Source: Micromonospora ureilytica (lineage in GTDB: Bacteria; Actinomycetota; Actinomycetes; Mycobacteriales; Micromonosporaceae). From it: 64,000 nucleotides of DNA. The position numbers and the translations under genes were made by a program. Under the pieces are notes generated by a model. It worked only from the letters and a program-made list of their open reading frames with translations. It was not told the origin of the DNA and made no database searches. Shown here in pieces: positions 25,157 to 32,974 of this stretch. Each line of letters starts with the position of its first letter. Position 1 is the stretch's first letter. The stretch spans positions 1,550,001-1,614,000 of the forward strand of contig NZ_JADOTX010000001.1 of assembly GCF_015751765.1 (NCBI RefSeq), in the 5' to 3' direction.

Positions 25157-26407
25157 CTATGTTCGTCGGTGGTAGTGGTTGCGGCGGGGGAGCTGTTCGG
25201 GGTCGAGCCAGGCGGGTGGAATGAACTCCGGATGCCCGTCGTCGCCGAGCCGGACGACCCAGTCACTCTGGTGGACGTGTCGGTGGTGGTGGCCGCAGAG
25301 GAGGACGGCGTTGGCCAGGCTGGTGGTGCCGCCGTCGGCCCAGTGGTGGATGTGGTGGGCGTGGCACCAGCGGGGTGGTCGGTCGCAGCCGGGGAAGGCG
25401 CACCCGCGGTCGCGGAGCACGAGGGCGCGGCGTAGCGGCCCGGTGATGAGGCGGCGTTGTCGGCCGACGTCGAGGACCTGGCCGGTGCCGCCGAGGACGG
25501 TGGGCAGGATGGTGGCGTCGCAGGCGAGTCGGCGCACCGTTTCCGGGGTGAGCTCCAGGCCGATGTCGAGCGCGCCGGTGGACAGTTGCCGGGTCAGCCC
25601 GTCGTAGCTGGTGGTGACAACGATCTGCGCCGGGTCGCCACCGCTGTCGGGTAGGTCGCCGGTCCGGAGGGCGAGGCGGCACACCTCGGCGAGGGCGTCG
25701 TGGCGGCGTTGCCCGGGGGAGCGGGTGTCGTCCGGTCCGGACGGGGCGGTCAGTGGGTCGATGGCGGCGCGGAGCAGGCCGGCGGTTTCGGTGTCGAGGG
25801 TGCCGGTGAGGCGGAGTCGGCCGTCGGTCTGTTCGGACAGGGTGAGGTGTCGGTCGCGGGTGGCGCGGCGTGCTTCGGCGTCGAGGGCGGCCTGGGCGGC
25901 GGCGTCGGCGATGTCGGGGGCGACGTGGTCGAGGATGCGGGTGCCGAGTTTGCGCAGTTGAGTGGGGTCGAACTGCCCGGCCCAGTCGGTGAGCAGGCTG
26001 ACGGCCTTGTCGGCGGCCTCGGTGCCAGCGGTGGTCTGCACGGTGGTGACGGTGTCGGCGATGACCCGGGCCTGGTCGAGGGTGATGTGCCCGTCGGCTA
26101 ACGCTTGTCGTATCCCGGGCTTGCCGGTGTCCAGGGCCGTGGCGTCGTCGACGAGGCGGCGGGCGGCGGGGATGGTGAGTCGTAGTCGTTCGCGCAGCCA
26201 CACCGCGGTGCTGGAGGCGCCTTGCGTGCGGGCGGTGCCGCGGCCGTCGATCTCGCGGATCAGGGTGAGGGTGACGGCGGCGAGGCGTTGCTGAAGGCGG
26301 TGCGCGGCGTCGAGCGCGGCGATCAGGTCGTGCTCCGGGAGGGCCCAGGCGGGGGCGTCGACGCAGGCGGCGACCGTGTCGTCTGCCTGCGCCAACTCCT
26401 CGACCAT
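25157..26407 (-). CDS. DUF222 / HNH endonuclease protein (13E12-type)
   Basis: The 416-aa protein has the DUF222 (REP13E12) helical region (about 20-290) and a C-terminal HNH nuclease fold with CAFPGCDRPPRWCHAHHIHHWADGGTT and LLCGHHHRHVH (about 335-390), keeping the zinc cysteines and the HH/N/H catalytic set. Proteins of this family occur in many paralogues in actinobacteria and are often next to repeats. Their targets are not well known. Base composition is as GC-rich as the surroundings. No toxin or antitoxin partner is evident. Confidence 0.9.
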   Translation of the reverse strand: MVEELAQADDTVAACVDAPAWALPEHDLIAALDAAHRLQQRLAAVTLTLIREIDGRGTARTQGASSTAVWLRERLRLTIPAARRLVDDATALDTGKPGIRQALADGHITLDQARVIADTVTTVQTTAGTEAADKAVSLLTDWAGQFDPTQLRKLGTRILDHVAPDIADAAAQAALDAEARRATRDRHLTLSEQTDGRLRLTGTLDTETAGLLRAAIDPLTAPSGPDDTRSPGQRRHDALAEVCRLALRTGDLPDSGGDPAQIVVTTSYDGLTRQLSTGALDIGLELTPETVRRLACDATILPTVLGGTGQVLDVGRQRRLITGPLRRALVLRDRGCAFPGCDRPPRWCHAHHIHHWADGGTTSLANAVLLCGHHHRHVHQSDWVVRLGDDGHPEFIPPAWLDPEQLPRRNHYHRRT

Positions 26408-26664
26408 GCCCCGACACTAGAACAGGTGTACGACACTTTCAGTCACCATGATCGATTCGACCGGCTGGTCGCCGGAGGGCTCGTCGGTGCTGGAATCCTC
26501 CCCGGTGGCGACCGGGGCTGGGCGTGCTACCCGGCAGTGCCGGGAGCTGGTGTCGAAGCGCTGTCTGGCGTGAGCGAGGACTGCGTGTCGGCGGCGCTGC
26601 CTGGTGCCCGCTATGAGCGAGAGCTGGACGCGTCGCTAGGGATAAGCGAGGTCCGGGCGCGTCA

Positions 26665-27156
26665 TTAGGGATTAGCCAACGGGCGTCGAAGAGCCTTGGC
26701 CCAAGTCATGACGTGATCGATGGAGTGGCGGGTGAGGCCGATCGTCGGGTCGGCGGTGATCAGCAGTGTGGGGCTGCTGCGTGCTGCGGCCCAGCTGTGG
26801 GCTTGCGGCGTGTGGAGGTCGTCGATCCATGCTGCGGGCCGTCGCTGGGCGTAGGCGGCGATGACCGGAATCTTGTCGCTGGGGTGGAACGGCGCGGGCG
26901 GCATGGTGATCACGGGTAGGGGAGCGATGCGCAGAAGCGGGGCGAGGAGTCGGTTGGCGTCGTCGTTCCAGCTCGTGGCCCAGGCGATGTCCAGGACGGC
27001 GCTCGCCTCGGTGATCCAGGCGCCGTGGGCGGCATTGACACGGACGGGTTCTTCGCCGGGGAACAGGTGGTGCTCGGTGTAGCCGGCCGGTGGTTGAGGA
27101 GTCCCGTATGGGCTGAGGACACCGTCGACGTCGAGCAGGAGCAGGGGCCGGTTCAC
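26665..27156 (-). CDS. HAD-like hydrolase domain protein
   Basis: The 163-aa product begins at GTG 27156 (VNRPLLLLDVDGVLSPYG), putting the HAD motif I DxDG at residues 9-12. Later motifs are weak: TSWNDDANRLLAPLL (about 66-80) resembles the Thr/Ser motif II, and AAWIDDLH could be motif IV. This matches the secondary-structure-like HAD domain proteins common in actinobacteria. The 60-residue N-terminal extension of the open frame is rejected because it reads through intergenic tandem repeats. Catalytic activity is uncertain. Confidence 0.72.
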   Translation of the reverse strand: MNRPLLLLDVDGVLSPYGTPQPPAGYTEHHLFPGEEPVRVNAAHGAWITEASAVLDIAWATSWNDDANRLLAPLLRIAPLPVITMPPAPFHPSDKIPVIAAYAQRRPAAWIDDLHTPQAHSWAAARSSPTLLITADPTIGLTRHSIDHVMTWAKALRRPLANP

Positions 27157-27248
27157 GCAGAGGATCCTGCCGTAAACGGTTCGCCGGTGGTGACCGCGAA
27201 CCAGGTCACCGGCGAAGTCCGCCTGCCAGGACCGGCCGGACACGCACC

Positions 27249-27345
27249 AGGCGGCCGCGCAGCCACGGGCAGACAGCAGGCGGCCGGTCAGGAAACGGGC
27301 AGGCACCAGGCGGCCGGTCAGGAAACGGGCAGGCACCAGGCGGCC
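27249..27345. repeat. 30-bp tandem repeat array
   Basis: Two exact 30-bp units (27278-27307 and 27308-27337), one degenerate copy before them (from 27249) and a partial copy after them make about 3.3 copies; the core is GGCCGGTCAGGAAACGGGCA. The array lies between the end of the chitosanase gene and the start of the HAD-like gene. The even unit size, absence of spacers and exact adjacency exclude a CRISPR. Confidence 0.85.
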
Positions 27346-27426
27346 GGGGCGTAGGGGCAGGGGCCGGGCGGCGGGGCCGTCGGCGAACGGGAAATCCGTG
27401 CCGGCGACCCCGCCACACCAGGCGAA

Positions 27427-28635
27427 CTAGCCGATGCGGAACTGGTCGCCGTAGACGGCGAACACCAGTGGTGTGTTCAGGTTGAAGTTGCCGTTGTTGA
27501 GGAAAACCCGCTGGGCGGTGTCGACGCGGGAGGTGTCCGAGTGGGCCTCCTCCTTCTTCATCTCGATGACCCGCTCGTCGAGGAAGGCGTTGAGCCAGGT
27601 CCGCTCGTCGCCACCCTGGGCTGGCGGCTTGGCCCGGTTGAGGGCGCGGCTGCGGATCTGGCGCATGCCCTCGTACCCGTGCATGACCGCCGCGTCGTAG
27701 TAGGCGAACTGACCGAGTGCCCGGACCTGGTCGTTCTTGCCGTCGCGTACCGACGGGTTGAAGTAGACCCGGTCCCGTTCGGCCTCCTGGGCGGCCTGGA
27801 ACACCGAGTCGTTGGCCGCGGTGCGCCAGTCGCGGGGGAAGTTCGGGTCGAGGCCGGCGTGCGACGGGGTGCCGTTGACGTTGCGCAGCGCCGGCAGGTA
27901 GCCGGCCAGGACGTTGCCCGGCTTGGTGCGGGTGTACGCCTCGACCAGTTCGAGCATGTCGCCGGTGCCGGAGCAGAAGCCGATGATGCCGGCGGTGTAG
28001 CCGCGCCCGTCGCCGATGTCCTCGATGTAGGAGAACTGCGCGCGCCAGTCGAGCGAGGAGTTCTCGGCGGCCGAGACGAGTTGCATGGCGACGTTCTTCT
28101 TCGCCGCGTCGTCCAGGTTGGTGCCGGTCGGGGTGGTGGGGGTGGGGGTGGGGGTGCCGCCTCCCGGCAGGGTCCACAGCTGGTTCGTGGTGCCGCCGCA
28201 GGTCCAGATCTGCAACCGGGCGCCGTTCGCGGTGCTCCGGTCGGTGACGTCGAGGCACTTGCCGGAGCCGGGGTTGACGAGCGCGCCGTTGCTGGCGGTC
28301 CACTTCTGCGCGGCGGTGTTGTTGCAGTCGTACAGCTGCACCTTGGCGCCGTTGGCGGTCGACGCGGCGGTGACGTCGAGGCACTTGCCGAGTGCCCGGA
28401 TGGAGGTGTCGGTGTTGCCGACGGTCCACGTCTGGGCCGCGCTGCCGTTGCAGTCGTAGAGCTGGACGGCCGTGCCGTTGGCCGAGCTGGCCCCGGCGAC
28501 GTCGATGCACTTGCCGCCGAGGCCGGTGATCGGGCCGGCGGTCGCGGCGCTCGCCGACGGCAGGCCGTAGCCGACGGCGGCGACGCCGACCAGCAGGGTG
28601 CCCACGACGTAGGCGGCTGTTCTCTTGTGAACCAT
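27427..28635 (-). CDS. Secreted GH46 chitosanase with ricin-B (CBM13) domain
   Basis: The 402-aa enzyme starts at ATG 28635 behind GAGGAA. A signal peptide (MVHKRTAAYVVGTLLVGVAA) is followed by a three-unit ricin-type beta-trefoil (about 33-160; repeated GKCIDV/GKCLDV and QxW), a TPTPTPTTPT linker and a GH46 domain (about 172-402). Glu191 (SAAENSS) and Asp209 (DIGDGRG) are 18 residues apart, as for the acid Glu22 and base Asp40 of Streptomyces chitosanase. It hydrolyses chitosan outside the cell. CBM13 at the N-terminus is less usual for GH46. It diverges from an ECF sigma factor gene. Confidence 0.93.
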   Translation of the reverse strand: MVHKRTAAYVVGTLLVGVAAVGYGLPSASAATAGPITGLGGKCIDVAGASSANGTAVQLYDCNGSAAQTWTVGNTDTSIRALGKCLDVTAASTANGAKVQLYDCNNTAAQKWTASNGALVNPGSGKCLDVTDRSTANGARLQIWTCGGTTNQLWTLPGGGTPTPTPTTPTGTNLDDAAKKNVAMQLVSAAENSSLDWRAQFSYIEDIGDGRGYTAGIIGFCSGTGDMLELVEAYTRTKPGNVLAGYLPALRNVNGTPSHAGLDPNFPRDWRTAANDSVFQAAQEAERDRVYFNPSVRDGKNDQVRALGQFAYYDAAVMHGYEGMRQIRSRALNRAKPPAQGGDERTWLNAFLDERVIEMKKEEAHSDTSRVDTAQRVFLNNGNFNLNTPLVFAVYGDQFRIG

Positions 28636-28896
28636 GGTGTTCCTCGGGGAAGGGGCGGCGTGCCGCCAGCCGGTCGGTGCCCGGCGCGGCGGTTCGGCCC
28701 CGGCGGGCACCACGAGCATCAGGAAACTGTATTAACAGATACCAGTACGTCGATTCCCCGTCAATCGACGACCGCGAGGCGTGACGGCGCCTGTTCATCC
28801 CGTCGTTGGCGGGGCGTAGGTGCCGGTGGCTATCGTCGGGCCGTAACTGATCAACGGGCCGGTCCATCGGAACCAGCACCGTCCGACGGACAGAAG
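28636..28896. promoter_or_regulatory. Divergent promoter region, chitosanase / sigma factor
   Basis: The spacer holds an AT-rich stretch ACTGTATTAACAGAT near 28720-28734 suitable for the chitosanase promoter. A perfect 8-bp inverted repeat CGTCGATT/AATCGACG with a 7-bp spacer lies at 28748-28770, a candidate operator for either gene. I do not recognise the regulator. Confidence 0.45.
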
Positions 28897-29502
28897 ATGG
28901 TCATGGAGTCGAGTCTGCGCGCCCGGGTGCGAGCCGGTGACCCCGGTGCGTTCGCCGAGCTGTTCGACGAGTACGCGCGCTCGGTGTACAACCACGCGTT
29001 CCGGCTCACCGCCGACTGGGCCACGGCCGAGGACGTCATGGCCGCCACGTACCTGCAAGCCTGGCGTTCCCGGGAGCGTGTCACCGAGGAGGGCGGGTCG
29101 CTGCGACCCTGGCTGCTCGGCATCGCCACCAACGAGGCGCGCAACCACATCCGCAGCAACCGCCGCTACCGCAGGGTGGCCGCCGCGCTGCTCGCCTCCG
29201 ACTTCACAGTGCCCGACCACGCCGACGAGGTCGCCGGCCGACTCGATGACAGTCGACGCATCGCCGCCGCGATCGACGCCCTGGCCCGGCTGCGGCGCGC
29301 CGAGCGCGAGGTGCTGACCCTGTGCCTGTGGGAGGGCCTCGACTACGAGTCCGCGGCAGAGGCGCTGGGTGTTCCGGTCGGCACCGTGCGGTCCCGGCTG
29401 TCACGGGCGCGCGCCCGGCTCCGTACCCTCGTCGACGCCCCGCCGCGCGCCGCACGGCCGCCGGTCGTGGACGCCTCGCTCGTGCGGGAGGGCAGCCAGT
29501 GA
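28897..29502 (+). CDS. ECF RNA polymerase sigma factor
   Basis: The 201-aa protein shows sigma region 2 (AGDPGAFAELFDEYARSVYNHAFRLTADWATAEDVMAATYLQAW, about 10-55) and region 4 (RLRRAEREVLTLCLWEGLDYESAAEALGVPVGTVRSRLSRARARL, about 130-175). The start is ATG 28897 or ATG 28903; the very long upstream frame is a shadow of the chitosanase gene. It overlaps the next gene by GTGA. That next gene encodes a membrane-anchored protein, so the pair looks like a sigma factor with its regulator or output, a common design in Micromonospora (inference). Confidence 0.9.
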   Translation: MVMESSLRARVRAGDPGAFAELFDEYARSVYNHAFRLTADWATAEDVMAATYLQAWRSRERVTEEGGSLRPWLLGIATNEARNHIRSNRRYRRVAAALLASDFTVPDHADEVAGRLDDSRRIAAAIDALARLRRAEREVLTLCLWEGLDYESAAEALGVPVGTVRSRLSRARARLRTLVDAPPRAARPPVVDASLVREGSQ

Positions 29503-30212
29503 GCGCACCCGATCCGGCCGAGTGGGCGCAGATCGCCCCCCACCCCGGTGATCACGACCTGCCGGCGGGCCGGCACGAGCTGCACCGCAGCCGCCTGCTG
29601 ACGGCGATCGCGCAGGAGCCGCGTACCCGAGGAAGGGCTTTCGTGCCGCGGCGGCCCGCGCTCGCGGCGGCCGCGTTGGTACTGGTCGCGGCGGGGATCG
29701 GCGGTGGACTCGCGGCCCGGTCCGGCGACGCGCCCCCGGCGGCGCTCCCGTCGCCCGAGGTGAGCCGCCCGGCCGCTCGGCCGGCACCGCCGGGCACGGC
29801 CGCCAAGAACCGTGGGTACGGCACGGTGCGTCAACTCACCGACTCGGCCGACCTGGTGGTTCGCGGCGAGGTGACGTCCGTGGTCGACGGGTGGGCGGTC
29901 TACCGGGTGGCGGAGGTGCTCTACCGCGCCCCGGACGCCCCGGTGCCCAGCGAGATCACGGTGGCGGCGGAGGTAGCCGGGACGGCCGGCCGCCAGACCG
30001 TCCTCTACCTGGGCCTCGCGGACCCGGTGGCGCGCGTCTACCGCCCGCTCGGCGGCGAGTTCGGGATCTTCGACCTCGCGGGGGAGACGGCCACCAGCCG
30101 GTCACCGGCGATGTCGGTGACCGGTCTGCGCACCGAGGATGCCACCGGCGCGGGACGCCCGTTCGTCACCACGCTGGCCGAGCTTCGGCAGCTCGCCCGC
30201 GAGCGGCGCTGA
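29499..30212 (+). CDS. Membrane-anchored protein coupled to the ECF sigma factor
   Basis: This 237-aa protein starts at GTG 29499 inside the sigma stop codon. A soluble N-terminus (1-50) precedes one membrane span (about 55-75, ALAAAALVLVAAGIGGGLAA), then a Pro/Ala linker and an exported domain (about 105-237) beginning RGYGTVRQLTDSADLVVRGEV and containing FGIFDLAG and GLRTEDATG. It lacks the zinc HxxxCxxC of classic anti-sigma factors. The exported domain is a clear paralogue of the following lipoprotein. I infer an anti-sigma-like or sensor role; the family is unnamed to me. Confidence 0.75.
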   Translation: MSAPDPAEWAQIAPHPGDHDLPAGRHELHRSRLLTAIAQEPRTRGRAFVPRRPALAAAALVLVAAGIGGGLAARSGDAPPAALPSPEVSRPAARPAPPGTAAKNRGYGTVRQLTDSADLVVRGEVTSVVDGWAVYRVAEVLYRAPDAPVPSEITVAAEVAGTAGRQTVLYLGLADPVARVYRPLGGEFGIFDLAGETATSRSPAMSVTGLRTEDATGAGRPFVTTLAELRQLARERR

Positions 30213-30299
30213 GCCTCGAAAAGGGCTGAGCCCGAAAAGGCTGAGTCCGGAAAGGCTGAGCCCGAGAAGGCTGAGCCCGGAAAGGCTGAGCCCGGAAAG
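30208..30299. repeat. 15-bp tandem repeat array
   Basis: Five units of GCTGAGYCCGRRAAG start at 30225, 30240, 30255, 30270 and 30285 (exact 15-bp period). A sixth, 17-nt copy starts at 30208 and includes the stop codon of the preceding gene. The array fills the gap between the two paralogous exported-domain genes. Confidence 0.9.
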
Positions 30300-30415
30300 C
30301 AGCGGGCGAAAAAAGAATGGAACTCGGTGCCCGGGACGCACAGATAGAAGGCGTAAGCAGTGCCGCGTTCCGAGCGAGTCGACCCGGGACGGCACCGAGA
30401 CGCGAGGAGCGTTCC

Positions 30416-31096
30416 ATGGCAGTCGACAGTCGCCGTACCCGGCCTCTGTGGGCCACGGCCACCGCCGTGCTCGCCGCTGCGGCGTTGTCCGCCTGCGGCA
30501 GCGGCGGCGCAGACCCGGCGGCCGCGCCCGCCCCGAGCAGCACCGCCCCGAGCAGCGCAGCCCCGAGCAGCGCAGCCCCGAGCAGCACCGCCCCGAGCAG
30601 CGCAGCCCCGAGCAGCACGGCCACGCCGACCGACGTCGCGCCCCCGCCGGTCAAGGGCAAGCTGCGCGGGTACGCCACCGTGCGACAGCTCAGCGAAACC
30701 GCGGACCTGGTCGTACGCGGTGAGGTCGAGGCGGTCGGGTTCCGGGTCGACGAGGTGCTGCGTGCGGCGACCGGATCAACAGTGCGGGCCGGGGCGCGGA
30801 TCACGCTCACCGCCTTGCCCGCCGGTGTGCCGGACATGGCGCACATGTCGAAGCTCGAGGCGGGCCAGGTCGTGGTGCTCTACCTCGCCCGGGACGCGGC
30901 GGCCCCGACGTTCCGGACCCTCAGCGGCGACTTCGGCGTGTTCGACCTGAGCGGTTCCGGCGCGGAGGCCGTCGCCACGACCCGCTCGCGGACCATGGCC
31001 GTCAGCGGCCTGAACGCCGAGGACCCGGCCGCGTCCGGTCACGGTTTCCGCACCACTCTCGGCCAGCTGCGCACCGTCGCCGCCCAGGTCAAGTAG
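30416..31096 (+). CDS. Lipoprotein, paralogue of the sigma-linked exported domain
   Basis: The 226-aa lipoprotein starts at ATG 30416 behind GAGGAG; the lipobox LSAC precedes Gly/Ser. Residues about 35-68 are a Pro-Ser-Ser linker encoded by six 15-bp repeats (30531-30620). The mature domain (KLRGYATVRQLSETADLVVRGEV ... FGVFDLSG ... GLNAEDPA) is plainly homologous to the exported domain of the gene before it. The locus thus holds a membrane-anchored and a lipid-anchored copy of one domain beside an ECF sigma factor. Function unknown; a paired signal sensor or the sigma factor output is the best inference. Confidence 0.75.
   Translation: MAVDSRRTRPLWATATAVLAAAALSACGSGGADPAAAPAPSSTAPSSAAPSSAAPSSTAPSSAAPSSTATPTDVAPPPVKGKLRGYATVRQLSETADLVVRGEVEAVGFRVDEVLRAATGSTVRAGARITLTALPAGVPDMAHMSKLEAGQVVVLYLARDAAAPTFRTLSGDFGVFDLSGSGAEAVATTRSRTMAVSGLNAEDPAASGHGFRTTLGQLRTVAAQVK
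30531..30620 (+). repeat. 15-bp coding tandem repeat (Pro-Ser-Ser linker)
   Basis: CCCCGAGCAG recurs at 30531, 30546, 30561, 30576, 30591 and 30606. The unit encodes A-P-S-S-(A/T) and forms the lipoprotein linker. The period equals that of the non-coding array 230 bp upstream, though the unit sequence differs. Confidence 0.85.
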
Positions 31097-31107
31097 GGCG
31101 AGTGGGA

Positions 31108-31141
31108 ACGCGGACGGCACCCACCGACGTGCCGTCCGCGT
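31108..31141. terminator. Bidirectional terminator
   Basis: Arms 31108-31120 and 31129-31141 pair perfectly over 13 bp (ACGCGGACGGCAC and complement), between the convergent lipoprotein gene and the GH43 gene. Confidence 0.85.
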
Positions 31142-31143
31142 GG

Positions 31144-32769
31144 TCACCGCTCCCGGTAGGTGGCCAGGTCGAAGTCGGCGTACACGCCGTCGCCGCCCAG
31201 GTCCTGCACCCACAGGCCGAGGAAGGCCCCGGTGAAGCCCCACGCCGCCGGCTCACCGTCGATGATCAGCGCGGCGTGTTCGTCGGACAGGATGGTCGCG
31301 TCCAGCTCGACCGGCAGTCGCTGCCAACCGCCGCCGAGGTCGTAGTCGAAGCACACCGCCGGCCCGTCGAAGACGGCCCGCAGGCCGACCCGGGTGACGC
31401 CGCCGACATCGACGGTCAGATCGGGGTACGCGGTGCGCCGCCCGTTGTCGGAGCTGAGCAGCTCCAGCACCGTCCGCCCGTCGTCGGCCCGGGTCAGGTA
31501 GAGGTGGTGCCAGTTGAGGGTGTTGTAGTACGCGGTGAGCCCGGCGAGCTGACGGTGGTCGGCCGGTTCGAACTCCACAACGGTTTCCAGCGAGCAATCC
31601 ATCGCGCCGACGCGTCGCCCGACCAGGCTGGGCGCCTGTCGACCGACCGGCGACTGCCCACCGTGGACCCGCAGGTACGACGGGCGGGTGTGCAGGTCGA
31701 CCCAGTCCGCGGTGGCCGGCCGACGTAGCGTCGACCAGCACCGGCCCAGCTCGGGTGCGTCGAAGTGGTCCGTCTCGGGCTCCGCCGGCCACGGGTGCGC
31801 GGGCAGGTCGGGTGCGACGACCTCGTCCGCGGGCACCCCTCCGGCGATGCGCGGCCAGCCGTCCGACGGCCACTCGACCCGCTGGATCGCGGTCTCCCGG
31901 CCCAGCACGCAGTTGCCCAGCGGAGAGTACGGGCGGCCAACCAGGTGGGCCAGGTACCACTCGCCGTTCTGGGTGCGGACCAGGCTGCCGTGACCCGCCT
32001 TCTGCAATCGCAGGTCGGGCCGCCCGAAGGAGGTGAGCAGCGGTCCGTCCGGCTCCACCTCGTACGGCCCGAACAGCTCCCGGGACCGCGCCACGGTGAC
32101 CTGGTGCTCCCAGCTGGTGCCGCCCTCGGCGGTGATCAGCCAGTACCAGCCGTCGTGGCGATACAGGTGCGGACCCTCGGTGACCCCGGCCGGGGAGCCG
32201 GTGAACAGGATGCGGGGGCTGCCGACCAGACGCCGTGCGGCCCGGTCGTACTGCTGGATCTCGATGCCGCCGAAGCGGTCGCGGCCGGGTCGCCAGTCCG
32301 CGCTCATGCCCAGCAGCCAGGTGGTGCCGTCGTCGTCGTGGAACAGCGACGCGTCGAACCCGCGCCCGTGCAGTTTCACCGGATCGGACCAGGGGCCGGT
32401 GATGTCCTCGGCGGTGACCAGGAAGTTCTGCGGATCCCAGTAGCCGCTGGCGAAGCTGGCCACGTCGCTGTAGACGAGGTGGAACTGACCGTCGTGGTAC
32501 GTCAGGTCGGGCGCCCACACCCCGTTGGAGTCACCGCATCCGCGCAGATCGAGCAACCGCCGGTCGGTAATGATCCCACCCAGGCTGCGCCAGTTCACGA
32601 GATCACGTGAGTGGTGGACGAGCACGCCCGGATACCACTCGAAGGTCGAGGTGGCCAGGTAGTAGTCGTCGCCGACGCGCAGGATCGACGGATCCGGGTG
32701 GAAGCCGGCGAGGACGGGATTGCGGATCGACCGGGTAGCGGTCGCCACGTTAGCGATGTCGGTCGACAC
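31144..32769 (-). CDS. GH43 family beta-xylosidase / alpha-L-arabinofuranosidase
   Basis: The 541-aa protein starts at GTG 32769 behind GAGGAG; the longer frame was rejected for lack of a ribosome site. The five-bladed propeller (about 16-320) keeps the GH43 residues: base Asp26 in HPDPS, the pKa-modulating Asp in APDLTYHDG and acid Glu198 in TEGPHLY. The C-terminal half (about 335-541) is the beta-sandwich typical of the xylosidase subfamily (GH43_11-like). It has no signal peptide, so it acts in the cytoplasm on imported xylo- or arabino-oligosaccharides. It diverges from a LacI regulator likely to control it. Confidence 0.92.
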   Translation of the reverse strand: MSTDIANVATATRSIRNPVLAGFHPDPSILRVGDDYYLATSTFEWYPGVLVHHSRDLVNWRSLGGIITDRRLLDLRGCGDSNGVWAPDLTYHDGQFHLVYSDVASFASGYWDPQNFLVTAEDITGPWSDPVKLHGRGFDASLFHDDDGTTWLLGMSADWRPGRDRFGGIEIQQYDRAARRLVGSPRILFTGSPAGVTEGPHLYRHDGWYWLITAEGGTSWEHQVTVARSRELFGPYEVEPDGPLLTSFGRPDLRLQKAGHGSLVRTQNGEWYLAHLVGRPYSPLGNCVLGRETAIQRVEWPSDGWPRIAGGVPADEVVAPDLPAHPWPAEPETDHFDAPELGRCWSTLRRPATADWVDLHTRPSYLRVHGGQSPVGRQAPSLVGRRVGAMDCSLETVVEFEPADHRQLAGLTAYYNTLNWHHLYLTRADDGRTVLELLSSDNGRRTAYPDLTVDVGGVTRVGLRAVFDGPAVCFDYDLGGGWQRLPVELDATILSDEHAALIIDGEPAAWGFTGAFLGLWVQDLGGDGVYADFDLATYRER

Positions 32770-32974
32770 GAGGGCTCCTCTGGACGGACTGTCTGGAACT
32801 TCCGGAAAATCGTGCTCCCGGATCACTGGAGTCCTGCCTACGCTATCCGGTCTTTTCGCAATAGGACAGAGGTCTTGACCGCTGAGGCGACAGCTCGTAG
32901 CGTGCCGGCCATCGATCGGTATTACCGGCGAAGCATTGAAAGTTTCGGAGATCCATAGCTCCGCAGGGGGGACC
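32770..32974. promoter_or_regulatory. Divergent promoter/operator region, GH43 / LacI
   Basis: The 205-bp spacer includes TTCCGGAA at 32800-32807 and GAAAGTTTC at 32938-32946, both perfect palindromes. GAAA-N-TTTC sites are typical for LacI-type xylanolytic repressors of actinobacteria (recalled from family knowledge), so 32938-32946 is the better operator candidate. Confidence 0.5.

Noticed and set aside
27157..27336. 60-residue N-terminal extension of the HAD-like protein
   Set aside because: It translates the 30-bp tandem repeats; the HAD motif I starts right after GTG 27156.
27249..27345. Possible CRISPR array
   Set aside because: Units are directly adjacent with no spacers, only about three copies, and no cas gene is present.
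27541..28896. Long N-terminal extension of the ECF sigma factor
   Set aside because: It is antisense to the chitosanase gene and low in complexity; sigma region 2 begins just after ATG 28897.
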